A stretch of DNA of 64,000 bases from Gongronella butleri (lineage: Eukaryota > Mucoromycota > Mucoromycetes > Mucorales > Cunninghamellaceae), in assembly GCA_025201375.1 (NCBI GenBank), contig JAIWZP010000017.1:186001-250000 (forward strand), read 5' to 3'. Positions 25,433-38,129 of this stretch are shown here, one piece after another (the stretch's first letter is position 1; every line of letters starts with the position of its first letter). The notes below the pieces were generated by a model. The model did not search any database. It worked only from the letters and a program-made list of their open reading frames with translations, and was not told where the DNA came from. The position numbers and the translations under genes were made by a program.

Positions 25433-27622
25433 GGGTAAGCGCGCGCTTTTTTTTCTTTCTTTTTTTCTTTTTGAGATGGCGAGGGGTTTTGGGCATCATG
25501 GCCCACTTTGGCCAATTGGGGGACCTAGCTCTATCGCTGTTACACACTGGTGGAAGATCAAGGTTCAATGCATCAAAAGAGGGGGGAGAAGGGGAGGGGG
25601 GACAGGATAAAGGGAGCATGAGCATTGACTTTTCGTGAAACCTCACACAACGTGCGACATGCACTTCAAAAGAAAAAGATGACTGACTCGGCCCATGGAT
25701 CATCCTTGAGGATCGCTTCCAATTCTCTCTCCCCTTTGCGGCCTTCTCCTTGTTTTTTTTTTCCGCGCAAAAATCTTTGCCATATCCCCCTTTGTTTGCC
25801 TCGTTTTTTGTTTTATTTGTGAAATTCCCATCCGTGGGGAATGATCAGCCAAGTGCGTCAACGTGCACCGCGTCGCGTTTCTCCTTTTTTTTTTTTAAAA
25901 AAAAATCCTGCGCGCGTCCATGAAGGAGACCTGTTTTTTGACTTTTTGGCTTTGCGCCGGAGTTCGCAAGCGATGCATGATCGGCCATCATGAAATTTTG
26001 GTTCAACAAGCACAATGGTGTAACCGCATGAGAAGGATGGTCAAAAAATAGTAATTCGACAGCGGGGGACAGACCAATTGACTCGGGTCATCACGTTCAA
26101 ATCGATTTGCTAGATTGGGAAGCCGGTTTTTCTTTCTTTTTTTTTTTGCGTGCGTGATTTGTATCTTGGCACCCCCCAATGGGGACAACACAATTGTCTA
26201 GCTCTCTCTCTCGCTCTTCAAATAAAAAAGGCGCGGGCAGGGGGAGCGGGGGCGGGGACCAGGAGGAACCGCGGGGGGGGGGGAAGGAGACAAAACAGTT
26301 GTAAAACAAGCAAGACGCGGCCCCAATGGCCGTTCGTCATTGTGCCAAAATTGGCATAACGAGGGTTAGGGTAAATCTCGCTCGCTTTTTTTTTTCTTCT
26401 TCTTGCCCTGGCCGGATGCCGCGCGTTCTCCAACCTTTCTTCTATTTTCATGCTGTTTGTGTCATTGTTTGCATTTAAGGAGCATAAAATTCAACTTGTT
26501 TGTTTATCATCTCAATGTCGCGTAATCCACATCCAAAAGGTGCTGGCGCGTCACCCAGATTTTTCATTTAAAATCGATGTTCTTGATTCACCCCACGGTC
26601 GAGGGACGCATTAGGGAGCTGCATGCTGCTCCTCGTTCGTTTTTTTTTTTTCTTCGTCTTCCCCCTCTTCTCCCCCCAACAACCAATTTGCCTGTGAGAA
26701 TTGACCCGCCCTTGTTGCAAGGGCATGGAAAAAAAAGAGCTGGTGTCAAGCCAAGGCATCCCCTTTTTGGGACATGCCGATGCTTTTTTCGCGAAAAAAA
26801 AAAGGAATAGGTCGCTTTTTTGCTTGTTTTTCATCCTATGGTCAGTGCACCGACATATGTGATGCGTGTTCTTCATGTCTCTTTCTCGTTTTTTTTTTTC
26901 ATGTTTATTCAAGCGGGTACCGGGGAAGGAGGAAACAGAGAGAGGGGGTGGCGCTGCCATTATGTCATCTGCTTTTTTTTTTAACACCGGGAGCGTGAAA
27001 CAAATGGAGCTGCGAAGCGAACGCGAAAAAAAGGGGGGTGGAGTAAGGGGGGTCACTTGCAAGCCCTTCCCATATCGACTTGGTGGTACTTTCACCCTTT
27101 TTTGAGCCAAATGGCTTGAGCGATCACAAGATGCAGTGTCTTTTTGTTTAAAAAAAATGGACACATGACCCTTTTCCTTGGCCAATTCTCTTCAGATGCC
27201 ACCCGTGATTCGCGACTTGACGTTGTGTACCTTCAAGAATGGTCTGTTGCTCGCCATCTTCTCCCCCCACGTTCCGTCTCCTTTTTTTTTTTTTTATTCC
27301 TGTTCTTTTTTTTGTGAACTCAGTCATTGTACGACATGCCGGTGCCCTTGCTCTTTGCGACGCAGTTAAAGACGCAAGCTTTAAAAAAGAGATGACCCAA
27401 GATTTCCCTTTTTCCCTGGCTCCCTTTCTTTCTTTCTCTCTTTTTTTTTTCTCTTTCTTTCTTTCTCTCTTTTTCTCCTCATTTGCTAGCCCCCCTTTTT
27501 TTTTTATTTCTCTCTCTTTTTTCGCACTTTATTTTTTTAAACTTGTACAATCGCCTTGATTTTATGTTGAGCTCATAGACATCCCACCATAGCCCACGCC
27601 AAGTGTTTTTTTTCGAAAAAAA
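23542..27622. other. Four-kilobase non-coding region upstream of bZIP and homeobox genes
   Basis: No convincing gene. Many A or T runs of 9-32 bases (the longest is A at 25400-25430), G-rich blocks (about 26230-26285, with an 11-G run) and repeated TTGGGG/CCAATTG text. The longest ORFs are low-complexity readings through homopolymers. At 27196-27242 a short ATG-led segment could be an alternative first exon of the homeobox gene. The region probably holds 5' regulatory sequence for the two divergent transcription-factor genes, which is inference. Confidence 0.6.
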
Positions 27623-29263
27623 ATGTCATCCAACGTAAGCTGATCAATTCCTAATCGATCCCCCCCTAGTCCGTGCTGATGAATCTTGTCGCGACCCTCC
27701 CTTGCGCCCTTTCTCCTTTTTACCCTTTTCTCTGCAGTGCAAACCAACCCAATTCACCCCCCTGGTGCTCTATCACGACTCGGGCGCCCAGTGCGAAGCG
27801 AGTGTCATGATCCAATACCGCGACAAAGTGAGCGACATGCTGCAGCGCAATGCCCACTGGTGGGCTGATCAAGAAAAAATGTACCCGCGCGATGAAAATG
27901 GTACGACATTGACAAAGAAATTCAAAAAATTCAAAAAATTGAGCAAAACGCGCTCATTTCGACGTGTTTTTTTCGCCCCCTCCTTTTTCTCTTAGACAGC
28001 ACGACGATGAAAAAGCAGGGTTTCCGTCCCGTGCATATTGACGGCGGTGCGGCAGATGTACCCGACGAAACAGTTGATTTTATGCTTCCGAGCACGAGTA
28101 CAAGCTCCACATCAAGCACCGAGTCTGCAGACAGCGTGTCGACACAAATGACACCCAAGTTGATGCTTTCTCCAGGCATTGGGCCGCTCGAGCCAAAGAC
28201 AGAAATCAATCCCAAGCCTTTGAATTTCCAACAGCGCCGCCGCGCGTCGTTGGACACGCGATCCGCGCTCTTTTACGCGCCTCCCCCTGCCCCTACAGCG
28301 CCGCCGCAGCCGCCGCGTGTCGCGTCGTCCAACGGATTCGTAGCGAGCCCATTTTATTCACCGCCTTGCTCGCCCACGGAACCACTTGCCCATTGCATCC
28401 CCACATCGTCGGTATCCACCCCGCTTTCGTCTGCAGCCATCGACCCTCATTTGCCCCGCCACGCCGCGCCGCCCATGCCATTGCATACGCATGCACACGC
28501 GCAGCCGCAGACACATGTTGCACACAGCCATCTCGCGACCGCAGGCACACATTCGCATCACGACTACTATGGCGCAGCGTTGCCATCGCCCACGGCATCC
28601 GCAACACTGCCCACAGGATCGCAGCACGGCTTGCCCACCCCCACCACGGTCATGCCCGCCGACGACGACAACAAATTCACCTTGAAGAAGCGTCGCCGCG
28701 GCAATTTGCCCAAACCCGTCACCGAATACCTGAAAAATTGGCTCATTCAGCATAAAAAGCACCCGTACCCGACAGAGCGCGAGAAACTCGAGCTTGCACA
28801 GGCAACAGGCCTTGCCGTCAATCAAATTAGCAATTGGTTCATCAATGCGCGCCGTCGCATCCTTCAGCCCATGATGGAAGCAGAACAAGCACAACAAATG
28901 ATGCTTCTGCATGCACATCCACCGCCCATGGCTTCTGCGCCGCATGCTTCGTACCATGACAATCAAAATCCCTATGCGAACAATGCCATTCATGCACAAA
29001 AGCCATTGGAAGAAAAGAAACGCAGACAACTCGACATTTATGCGTATCACGGCTTCACAGAACAAACAGGTAAATTTTTTTTCTCACAAACACACGTCCT
29101 TTTGCTCACGACCCTGTCATTTTTGACACCTTTTTATTTTTTTGCTCTTTTAGAAGGCACAAAAGCATGGGCCATCCGCCGCACCAAGCTGCCCAACATT
29201 GAAATCCCTGAAAAAGATCAACACTTTTTCGAGTCGACCCCGGAAGGGTCGCTCGCCCATTAG
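27623..29263 (+). CDS. TALE-class homeodomain transcription factor
   Basis: DNA-binding regulator of the Meis/PREP-like TALE group. Exons 27623-27634, 27738-27900, 27996-29069, 29154-29263 give 452 aa. The homeodomain is near residues 295-355: KKRRRGNLPKPVTEYLKNWL, then the three-residue loop extension KHPYPTEREK and recognition helix NQISNWFINARRRI, followed by LQPMMEAEQAQQMML. An N-terminal block (FTPLVLYHDSGAQCEASVMI, YRDKVSDMLQRNAHWW) precedes a long Ser/Thr/Pro- and His-rich linker. The tiny first exon (MSSN) is chosen because it has a canonical GTAAGC donor in phase with exon 2; an alternative 5' end from ATG 27196 also keeps phase but needs weak donors, so the N-terminus is uncertain. 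The homeodomain itself is certain. Confidence 0.82.
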
Positions 29264-32254
29264 CGTCGCCCTTTTTCTTTGATATTTATTGATTTATGGT
29301 GATTTATCTCTTTTTCTTTTTCATTTTATTTGCCTATTCCCCTCGTTTTTTTTCTTTATCCCCCCTGTCCCTCTTCTTCTTGTTACCCTCTAAGCAAAAA
29401 AAAATATCTCTTTTGTATACCCATATCTTTATGTTACCCTCCTCTGTTCTCCCCATTTCTCCCCTCCCCCAATATGTATTTTTTTTTCTCTGGTAAATAA
29501 ACGCTCTCTCTTTTGTGTGGCCCTTTTTTGTTTGTCTCGCCTGCAGCAAAGAACAGTAAACTCAATTGGCACAATTGACACAGTCCAATGTATCGCTGAC
29601 GCGCCTTTTTAATTGAAAAGAAAAGAAAATATCGGGCGTGGCCGCGCCGCGTCAATGGGACGAGACCAATTGGTGCGTTCGTCGTGGCAGGACAACAATA
29701 GGCCCGTGTCCATAATGAGAAGCCGCATTTTCGTTCATGTGGGAGGAGATGATCCGCTCTTTTTTTTTTCTTTTCTTTTTGTTTTGCGGGCTTGGGCGAT
29801 GTCGTGTCACCTTGTCCAGAAGGGTTAGGGGTTTGCGTAAAAAAAGGAGGGGGTGCAAGACGCGTCGCTCTATTTTCCCCGGCCCCACCCCCCTTTTTTG
29901 CATCGCTCAGCCAAGAAGTTTGCTTGTTGTATCGATTTTTTTTTGTGTCCCATGTGCAGAATTGACAAGGTGAGAGAGTTGTGAGCAGTGCTCTAAATTA
30001 ATTCAATTGACGTAACATGCGTCGACTCCTTGAAAAAATAAAAAACGCGCTTCCATGGGTGTCTAGCACGTCCTGGGGCACCAAGCTCAAAAGTTGCCGC
30101 GCGTCGTTTTTTACATTTTGCCCTTTTGACGCGCTTTTTTTTTTGCTCGCTTTTTTTTACTGTGTCTTTTTTCCCATGCAAGTCATTGCAAAATGGCCCT
30201 TTTTGCCTCGTCGGAACACGCGAAACAGGATGGCCAGGTGAGACAAGAGGAAACACAAGCACCCTTCAAAAAAAAAAAAAAAAAACGGCCGGGATTGCCC
30301 CCAGACCACCGCAATTGAGCTCGTTTCCCCTCCTCCCCGCTCTCCTTCTCACAAACCAGACCACCTTTTGTGACCCTTTCCCACTTGTCCAACTCCTTAA
30401 AAACCTACATTCGTGTAACCAAATGACAAGTGACAAGTGCCGAAAATCAATTAAGCGAAAACGCTCCATCCGGCAAAGGCTCAAAGGGCGTCCCCCATTG
30501 TCCTACCTCCTAAATCCAACAACGAGGCTGTGTGTCACCCCATTGTTCTGGTCAGAATTCTGGGCAAAAGAGACAAAACCAGAGAATTGTGCCTGACAAA
30601 AAAAAAAAAAAAAGGTGGATGCAGCTTGCTCTTTTTTTTCCACTGCTCCCTATCAATCGCCAAGTGGCACCACTTGATGGGATGGTCGTACGAAAAAAAA
30701 AAATGCAAGCCGCCCGTCTCTGGCCATCGGGCGAACCTCCAATTGCTTCTCTCTCTCTCCTCTCCCCCAATTTTTGGTGCACAAGAAAGCAAAAAATACC
30801 TTAAAGAATGCAACCGCGCACCCAGGCAATGCTAAAAAAAAAAAAAAAAAAAACGAGGTCATCCATGCTCATGTGCAATTAGCGAGAAACAGGGCACGGG
30901 ATGCAAAAGAAAAAAAAAATCGGGGGAGGGCGATGGGCGGTCTGGGCGTATGCCAAGGAGCAAAGGGGGGGGAGGAGGGCCGCTAGAAACATTGGGTAGT
31001 GTGTTTGCCCTCTGTTGACTCTTTTTGTTGTCTGGCCACAGGGTTGGAATGGGTGCGGCTCGCGGCGCCGCGTTCCCTCTGTTTGATGTTTCATCCTTTT
31101 GTATAGTGCAGCTCCCGGTTCAGGCGGTCTGTGCGCTGAACTTATTGTCGTCACTTTTCTATCGTCACTAGTTGTCATGGGGAAAAAAGGCAACTGTCGC
31201 GACAGCTCCTAGGATAACGAAAAAAACGAAACCTTGCCCTGCTACGATGGTTTTCCCAATGTTTGGTCTTTATTATTTTTTTTTATCTTGCCTTCAAAGC
31301 TACTTTTGTTCTCAATTCCCACAGGCACACAATTCAGAAGCAATCGGTGTCATCGGAATAGGGGGGGACATGCATGCTTTTATTATTACTTTATTTTATT
31401 TTTTTACGTTTTTTTCTTTTTGCACGTGTGACGGCAAAGCGGCGCACCATTTCTCGGCCTTGACGCGCGAGTTGTTGCATTATCTCAGCGACTTTTTACA
31501 TGCGTGTTGTACAGCTGAAAAATAGCGGATGGTACATGGGGGGCGACGATAGGTGCTTTTGTCCGCATGATTGTCATCCATTCAGGATGCAAAGAGCTCG
31601 TGTAACCCTGATTGACACACGCGTCTCTCGACAATGTCATTTGTTGCGTTCAGTCCGACACAATGGGCACACAACTTGCACAAAGGCCCTGGCTCCATGC
31701 GCCAACAATCGATCACCGGCACCAATGACATGACGCGTAAAAAAAAAAAAAAAAAAATCGGTGCGTTGCACCGAGCCTTTTTTGATCGTGCTCCTGCTTC
31801 CATCAAGATTATGGTACAGACTCGTAAAAAAAAAAAAAAAAATTAGCCCGTGGCACCGAGAGTCCATTTTTTAATCATGCCCATGCGGTCGGACAGATTA
31901 AATCCCGTTAAAATACGACGTGTCTCGTTGCAGCGCACATAAAAACAGAGAATGTTGTGCCATGAACATGGTTTGCACGCGCCCAGACCCGCTTGCAGGT
32001 CGTATTCGTTGAGTTTGTGGCCGATTTGGGGGCCGATTTTGTGCCTAGATTCGCGATAGTGGCGATTTTGTGAAAAAATGCATTAAATGCGCACAGTCTA
32101 ATGTTGGAAGCTGATTGTTATCGTCGAGTCCTTGCCTCTTGCGCATCTTTTGGTGCAAGTTTGGGGCTGCTTGGATAATAATTTTGGTAAGTGCTTTATA
32201 AAAAATGTTCATTTTTTCCCGATATCTTTAGTCGAGTTTGTCACCAGATATTGT
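29264..32254. other. Three-kilobase non-coding region
   Basis: No gene seen. The left part is the 3' flank of the homeobox gene, very CT-rich (29270-29520). Many A/T runs lie between 29760 and 31860. An 87-base-period direct duplication lies at 31736-31895. Composition becomes AT-rich after about 31.9 kb. All ORFs are short and contain Lys or Phe runs. Confidence 0.6.
31736..31895. repeat. Tandem duplication with internal A-runs, period 87 bases
   Basis: Each copy begins CGT, then an 18-19-base A run, then TCGGTGCGTTGCACCGAG (first) or TTAGCCCGTGGCACCGAG (second), then a T run and GATCGTGCTCCTGC / AATCATGCCCATGC. Copies start at 31736 and 31823. Confidence 0.75.
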
Positions 32255-33030
32255 ATGACCTCGAAACACGTCTCAGCGTGAAATAGCAAGCTGGAAACCC
32301 GACCGGGACGCGACTTGCAAGCTGTCGCGAGTCATAGGGGCACGCAACACGCAAATCAATATTTGGCCATGACGAGGCTCCAAAATCAAAATCGAAAAAA
32401 CAGGTCTCCAGAATTGCGCCAAACTTACACACAAGAAAGCCTGCTTGGCGAAACCACAAGAAATGCCAAAATGGGCGGCGGTCCATCTAACCGTTGACGA
32501 GCAATGCGTGATTTTGACGTTAAATTCAACCGCGATTTGCTCAGGAAGAACACGTTCATAGAGCCGCACCAACGCGTCCACTAGCAAAAGAGGCGCCCGG
32601 TGCGTGGGTTTGATTAAAAACTGGCGCGTGTAAATCGGCGTGTGACGCGATTTATCACGCGTCGAAAATTATTTATGATTTTCAACGCGTATCAAAATGC
32701 CCAAAAAATTGCTTTTTTCATAGATCACCCATGTCGACGTACGCAGCAAGTCATCCTCTTCCTGATGGTGCCTGTTACTTGGAGAAAAAGGCACTTTTCG
32801 TCGAGGTGACCTTGTGATGAAAATAAACAGCGAAACGCGTTTAACGCGAAAACTAGCCAATGGACCTCTGCTTTTTTAGTGTTTTCGCCGGTAAACATTG
32901 CGTGCCCACCCTATACTTGAAGGGCGTGGCGATCTGACAACTTAAATTTCTCCATTTTCATCTCCTCGGCTGCACCTCTTGGAAAATTGGCAATTTTCGA
33001 AAATCATTTATTGCGCAGCGTTTAGCGGTC
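32255..33030. repeat. Dispersed repeat, copy 1
   Basis: Diverged copy of the segment at 60015-60790, same orientation. The best-matched stretch is about 32380-32440 versus 60145-60205, sharing CAGGTCTCCAGAA, CGCCAAACTT and CACACAAGAA. The match resumes at 32480-32660 (GAGCCGC, TAGCACGCGT-like) and again near 32945-33005 (TGCACC, CTTGGAAAAT). Both strands have only interrupted frames. Probably the remnant of a transposable element; class unknown. I saw no terminal repeats. Confidence 0.7.
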
Positions 33031-33337
33031 GCGATGTTCTGGCGGTGCACTTACTAGGGCAATTCGGCCGTTTCTGTTCGATCTAGCGGCTAAAACCCGT
33101 AGTCTGATCAGATGGTTGTCAAGATAATGATCCTTTTCGCAAATTTGAACCTGATTTGCAAGTTATGCACCAAACTCTTGATCGATCGGGATGAAACTTG
33201 CATCATTGAATAGAGAGATGCGCTCAATGATCATTTCACCTCCGCATGAGTTGTCACGAACGACAAACTTTGCACGCTTTTAAACAAAGTCAAAATTCTC
33301 GGCGCCATGTTTTATTACGATATTTTTTTTTCTTTTT

Positions 33338-34713
33338 CTACACAATGTTGCTTTGCTGCCTCTTTGCCCACCAGGAGGGAGCGGCTGGCTTTTTCCATGT
33401 GGCGACACGTGATTTTTTAGCAAACAGAGTGGGGCTTTGGCTGATGCCGCTGTCTCCGAGCGAGGTTGGCGATGCCATGGGGTCATCGACGAACCAAGTG
33501 GTGGTGCGCGGCGGTCCAACGCACGATTGCGTGCGCAGGGGTGGTGCCACGCTTGGCGGTGCCATGTCCACGGCGACCGGTGCGGTCTTTTGCTTGACGG
33601 CGCGCACAAGCATCTTGAACGACGCTTTGAGCGACTTGCGGCGTGCTTGTTTTTCCTGGATTTGCTGCCTTTCGAGCTCTTTCTTGGCGGCCTGTTCATC
33701 CAGTAATTGCTGCACGTCATCGAAGGCGTGATCCAGCGTCATGAGCACCGAATCGACGTCGGAATTGTCCTTTGCTGCATTTTCATCGCCATCGATGGTG
33801 CTTCCCTGGCTGCTGGCGAGGCCATCGGGTTCACCAAGGGTCATTTGGGGCGGCGGGGATGCGGACGCGGCGATTTTGCTGAGATCGCAGTGGAACGACG
33901 CACGCTTGCGCGTGAGTGGCGTGATTTCATTGCCATTGGCGCTTGTGAGGATACGGAACAGGGCCGGGGACGCCTCGGACAGAGCTGGGTCGACGTGCAT
34001 GTCAAAGATGGACGTGGACCGAAGCACGCGGCGCGCGTTGGCCTTGGCCTGGGCTTGGTTGCATTGCAAATTATCAGGAGTGCATGCATCGTCCTCGCTT
34101 TCGTCGCTTTCATTGTCGTCGTCCCCCTTTTTTGGTGCGGCAGGGACCATGGCCAGCCAGGGGTCGTCGTCGTAGTCGAGCAGGGACACAAGACCAAAGC
34201 TGTCGTCGGAATTCGCGTAAAAAATGAAATCAGCGGCACATTGTCGCTTTTTTCGCAGGATCAGCCGGTCGTACGATTTGGCCTTGGCTTGCGACGCGGC
34301 TTGCGTGCCGGCCGACGCGTTTGTCGCGACACTTTGTGATAAAAGCGGCTTCTTTTTGGCTGATTTGCCGTTTTTGCCGCTTTTGTTGGCCTTGCGCTGC
34401 TGCGCCAGGTGCTTGGACCGGTCGATGATCATGCGCGTCATGAAATGACCAGCCTTTTCCGCTAGCAAAGGATCGCAGTCGGCAGGACCGAGCGTCACCT
34501 TGCCCATGGCCTCACCCAAATGGTACGCGTGCATCTGATTCTCGCGCTTATGTTGCATCACAAGCACCAAAAAATCCACAATGTCCACGAGCAAATCATA
34601 GCCCTCCCTGGAAATCAAGTGTTCCAATTGATGCAGCGTGCATGCTAAATCAGAGATCAACAAAAAAAAAAGATGGGTGAATCAGGGTTTGCCAATAAAA
34701 ACACACACACACA

Positions 34714-34768
<55 letters not shown>

Positions 34769-35345
34769 AGGCCATACTCTCATAATTGATGAGTCGCCAC
34801 GATTTTTTGGGCAGGATTCTGTGTTCGCATCCCCAAAGGATATCTTGGAGCAAGGTGGCAATGGAGTGCACACTGAAATGAGGCAAGTCGTCGGCAAAAA
34901 GCACCTGATGGTAGAATGTCTTGTACAAAAGCACATTGTTGGGCGCTGCGAAAGGCCAATTGAGCGAATGGCGCGGCGCGCAGCGTCAGTTATCCTTTTT
35001 GTCGATCTCTTATTATACATTACCTGATTTCCGCAGGATCTTGCGCTCCGTCAAACCTAATCACCTGTGTGAGCAGGAAAAACAAAGACTGGTGCGTCAT
35101 GACCGGTCTTACCTCGCTTCTTGAGATCATCCATGCAAAGGCGTGCCACGTAGCCACAGAAAGCAAACGAGTAAAACATCTACAATGGGACAAAAAAAAT
35201 AGGGGATTGAGTTTTTTTTTCTTTTTTTGAATAACGCGTCGATATTTCATTTTTTTTTTTTTACAGCAGAAATAAGAGAACGGGCAAGAGAAAGAAAACA
35301 ATGAGAAAAGGGTCGAAGCTTGCTTGCATCGTACTCAATGGCCAT
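33338..35345 (-). CDS. Msb1/Mug8-type (DUF1708) RhoGAP-like morphogenesis protein
   Basis: Fungal-specific protein with a RhoGAP-like N-terminal domain, linked in yeasts to Cdc42/Rho1 polarity and cell-wall signalling. Exons (minus): 35345-35265, 35179-35113, 35056-35024, 34945-34778, 34644-33338; 1656 nt, 551 aa, phases 0/1/1/1. The domain contains DDLKKRGLTERKILRKSA, VHSIATLLQDIL, LISREGYDLLVDIVDFL and AYHLGEAMGKVTLGPADCD, then AEKAGHFMTRMI. The C-terminal half is Ser/acidic with a probable coiled coil (DDVQQLLDEQAAKKELERQ) and a basic patch. Intron 4 carries the (AC)n microsatellite. Intron 2 has a competing AG six bases nearer the donor; using it brings a stop, so the further AG is chosen. 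The first exon has only start-codon and phase support. Confidence 0.7.
34700..34763. repeat. (AC)n microsatellite
   Basis: About 31 AC dinucleotides with one ACTC interruption, inside intron 4 of the Msb1/Mug8-like gene. Confidence 0.95.
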
Positions 35346-36383
35346 GAAATGGGCATTAGTCTTGAGGAGGCGGCGTTGATGGGCCAGGGGGGATGACAAA
35401 AGGGGGGAGGGGCCAGTGAACAAGGACCAACCAAGGGGGGTGGGAAAGCGAGAGTGCGCGCCTAATTGACTCAAAAAGGGGGCCAACTAACAAAGAGAGA
35501 TTGGAAAAAAAGGGGGCATTTGTGCAAAATTCGGTCATTGGTGCTTTTGCGGTGCACGCCAAAAGGCTAAAAAGGTGACGGATTTGAAATTCTCATTGTT
35601 GTTGAAATCAGGGAGGCGAGAGCGACCCGCATGATCTTGGCGCCCCTCATGCAAATCATCTTGCATTGATTTAAAGAAAAAGCTTGCTGAGTCGGCGGCC
35701 GGGCGTCAGCGTGCCTCAAATAGGCCATGCCGAGCCGAGGTCACGCTTTCCTTTTTTTTTTTTTGAATGATGCCAGGTGACCAGCACGAGCGTAAAATGA
35801 CGCGAATGGCAAGCGCCAAGGCGCTGCGTGGCACATTAAAAGCCATTTTGATCCATTGGCCCAAGTTGACCTGCCAAGGAGGGGATGGCTCGTCGTTGTC
35901 CCAAAGGACGCTGCGACCTGACGACCTGTGCACTTGCAAAGGGTGGATTAAGGAGATGATGCATTGATTTACCAAGGAAACAAGCCTGATTCTCATCAAC
36001 CTGCGCTTTATTTGGCTGGTGGCGCTTCATCTCCTGATCCTTTTGGACCAAGCGCCACTCTGGGATTCTCGGCCACGACACAAAGACGCGCTCAATAACT
36101 CATCAACGAAAAAAAAAAAAAAAAGACGCGTCGTCAGGCTTAAAAATCGCGATAAACGAGACTTTAGATGATTGATTGCTAGCCAGTGGTGCTGATTATT
36201 TTATTTCATTGTTGGGATGGGAGAGAGAGAGTGAAAAAAAAGCCAGGGGAAGGGGAAAGGGGAAGAGAGAGAGGGAGAGAGGGAGATGCGCGGGAGATCG
36301 CATACCAAAGAGGATAAACGAGATGGAAAAAAAAAAGTCATTCATGGGCTAGCTGGATAGGGAGAAGGGGAAGATAAGGCCGC
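35346..36383. other. Intergenic region, no gene seen
   Basis: 5' flank of the Msb1/Mug8-like gene and 3' flank of polyubiquitin. G/A-rich tracts on the plus strand near 35390-35520, an A run at 36109-36124 and a GAGA-rich stretch at 36222-36290. No supported ORF. Confidence 0.6.
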
Positions 36384-37680
<1,297 letters not shown>

Positions 37681-38129
37681 GCAGCTCCGGTCTAAAAATG
37701 AGGCCATCTTTTGCTGTGCCAAGCTGCGAGCCCAATGACAAAGTGGTTTGAACCATGCGACACTCTTGCAAAAACCACTGGCTTGTCAAATGTTTGTCAA
37801 TGGACCAACTTCATCGACTAACTTGAAATTAGCCGATTCACCCATCGTCATGAATTGGGGATCCATGGCCAAGCAAAAGTGCCAAGTTTCTGCCAAAAAA
37901 AACATGCGGCAGGGCCAATTTCAAGCTCAATGACTGCGACAGCCTGGCAAAAAAAAAAAAAAAAAAAAAAGGCCCTGGTGCTTTCAATGTCCAAAGAGTC
38001 TCTTCAGCAGGTGTGGCCAATCAGAGATCACGGCGGTCTTTGGCCCTCTTTTTCGACTTTTCGTGATCAAAGCACAAAAAAAAAAAAAAGCTTTTTTTCT
38101 TTCTTTCTGCTTTATTTTACTCGATCACG
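37681..38129. other. Divergent spacer, polyubiquitin / Dbp5
   Basis: No gene seen. Contains an A run at 37949-37969 and another at 38075-38089. The right end is the 5' region of Dbp5. Confidence 0.6.

Noticed and set aside
24855..25703. 282-aa minus ORF
   Set aside because: Contains several long Lys and Phe runs from A/T tracts; no recognisable motif.
26364..26372. TTAGGG-like text as an interstitial telomere repeat
   Set aside because: Only a single unit; no array.
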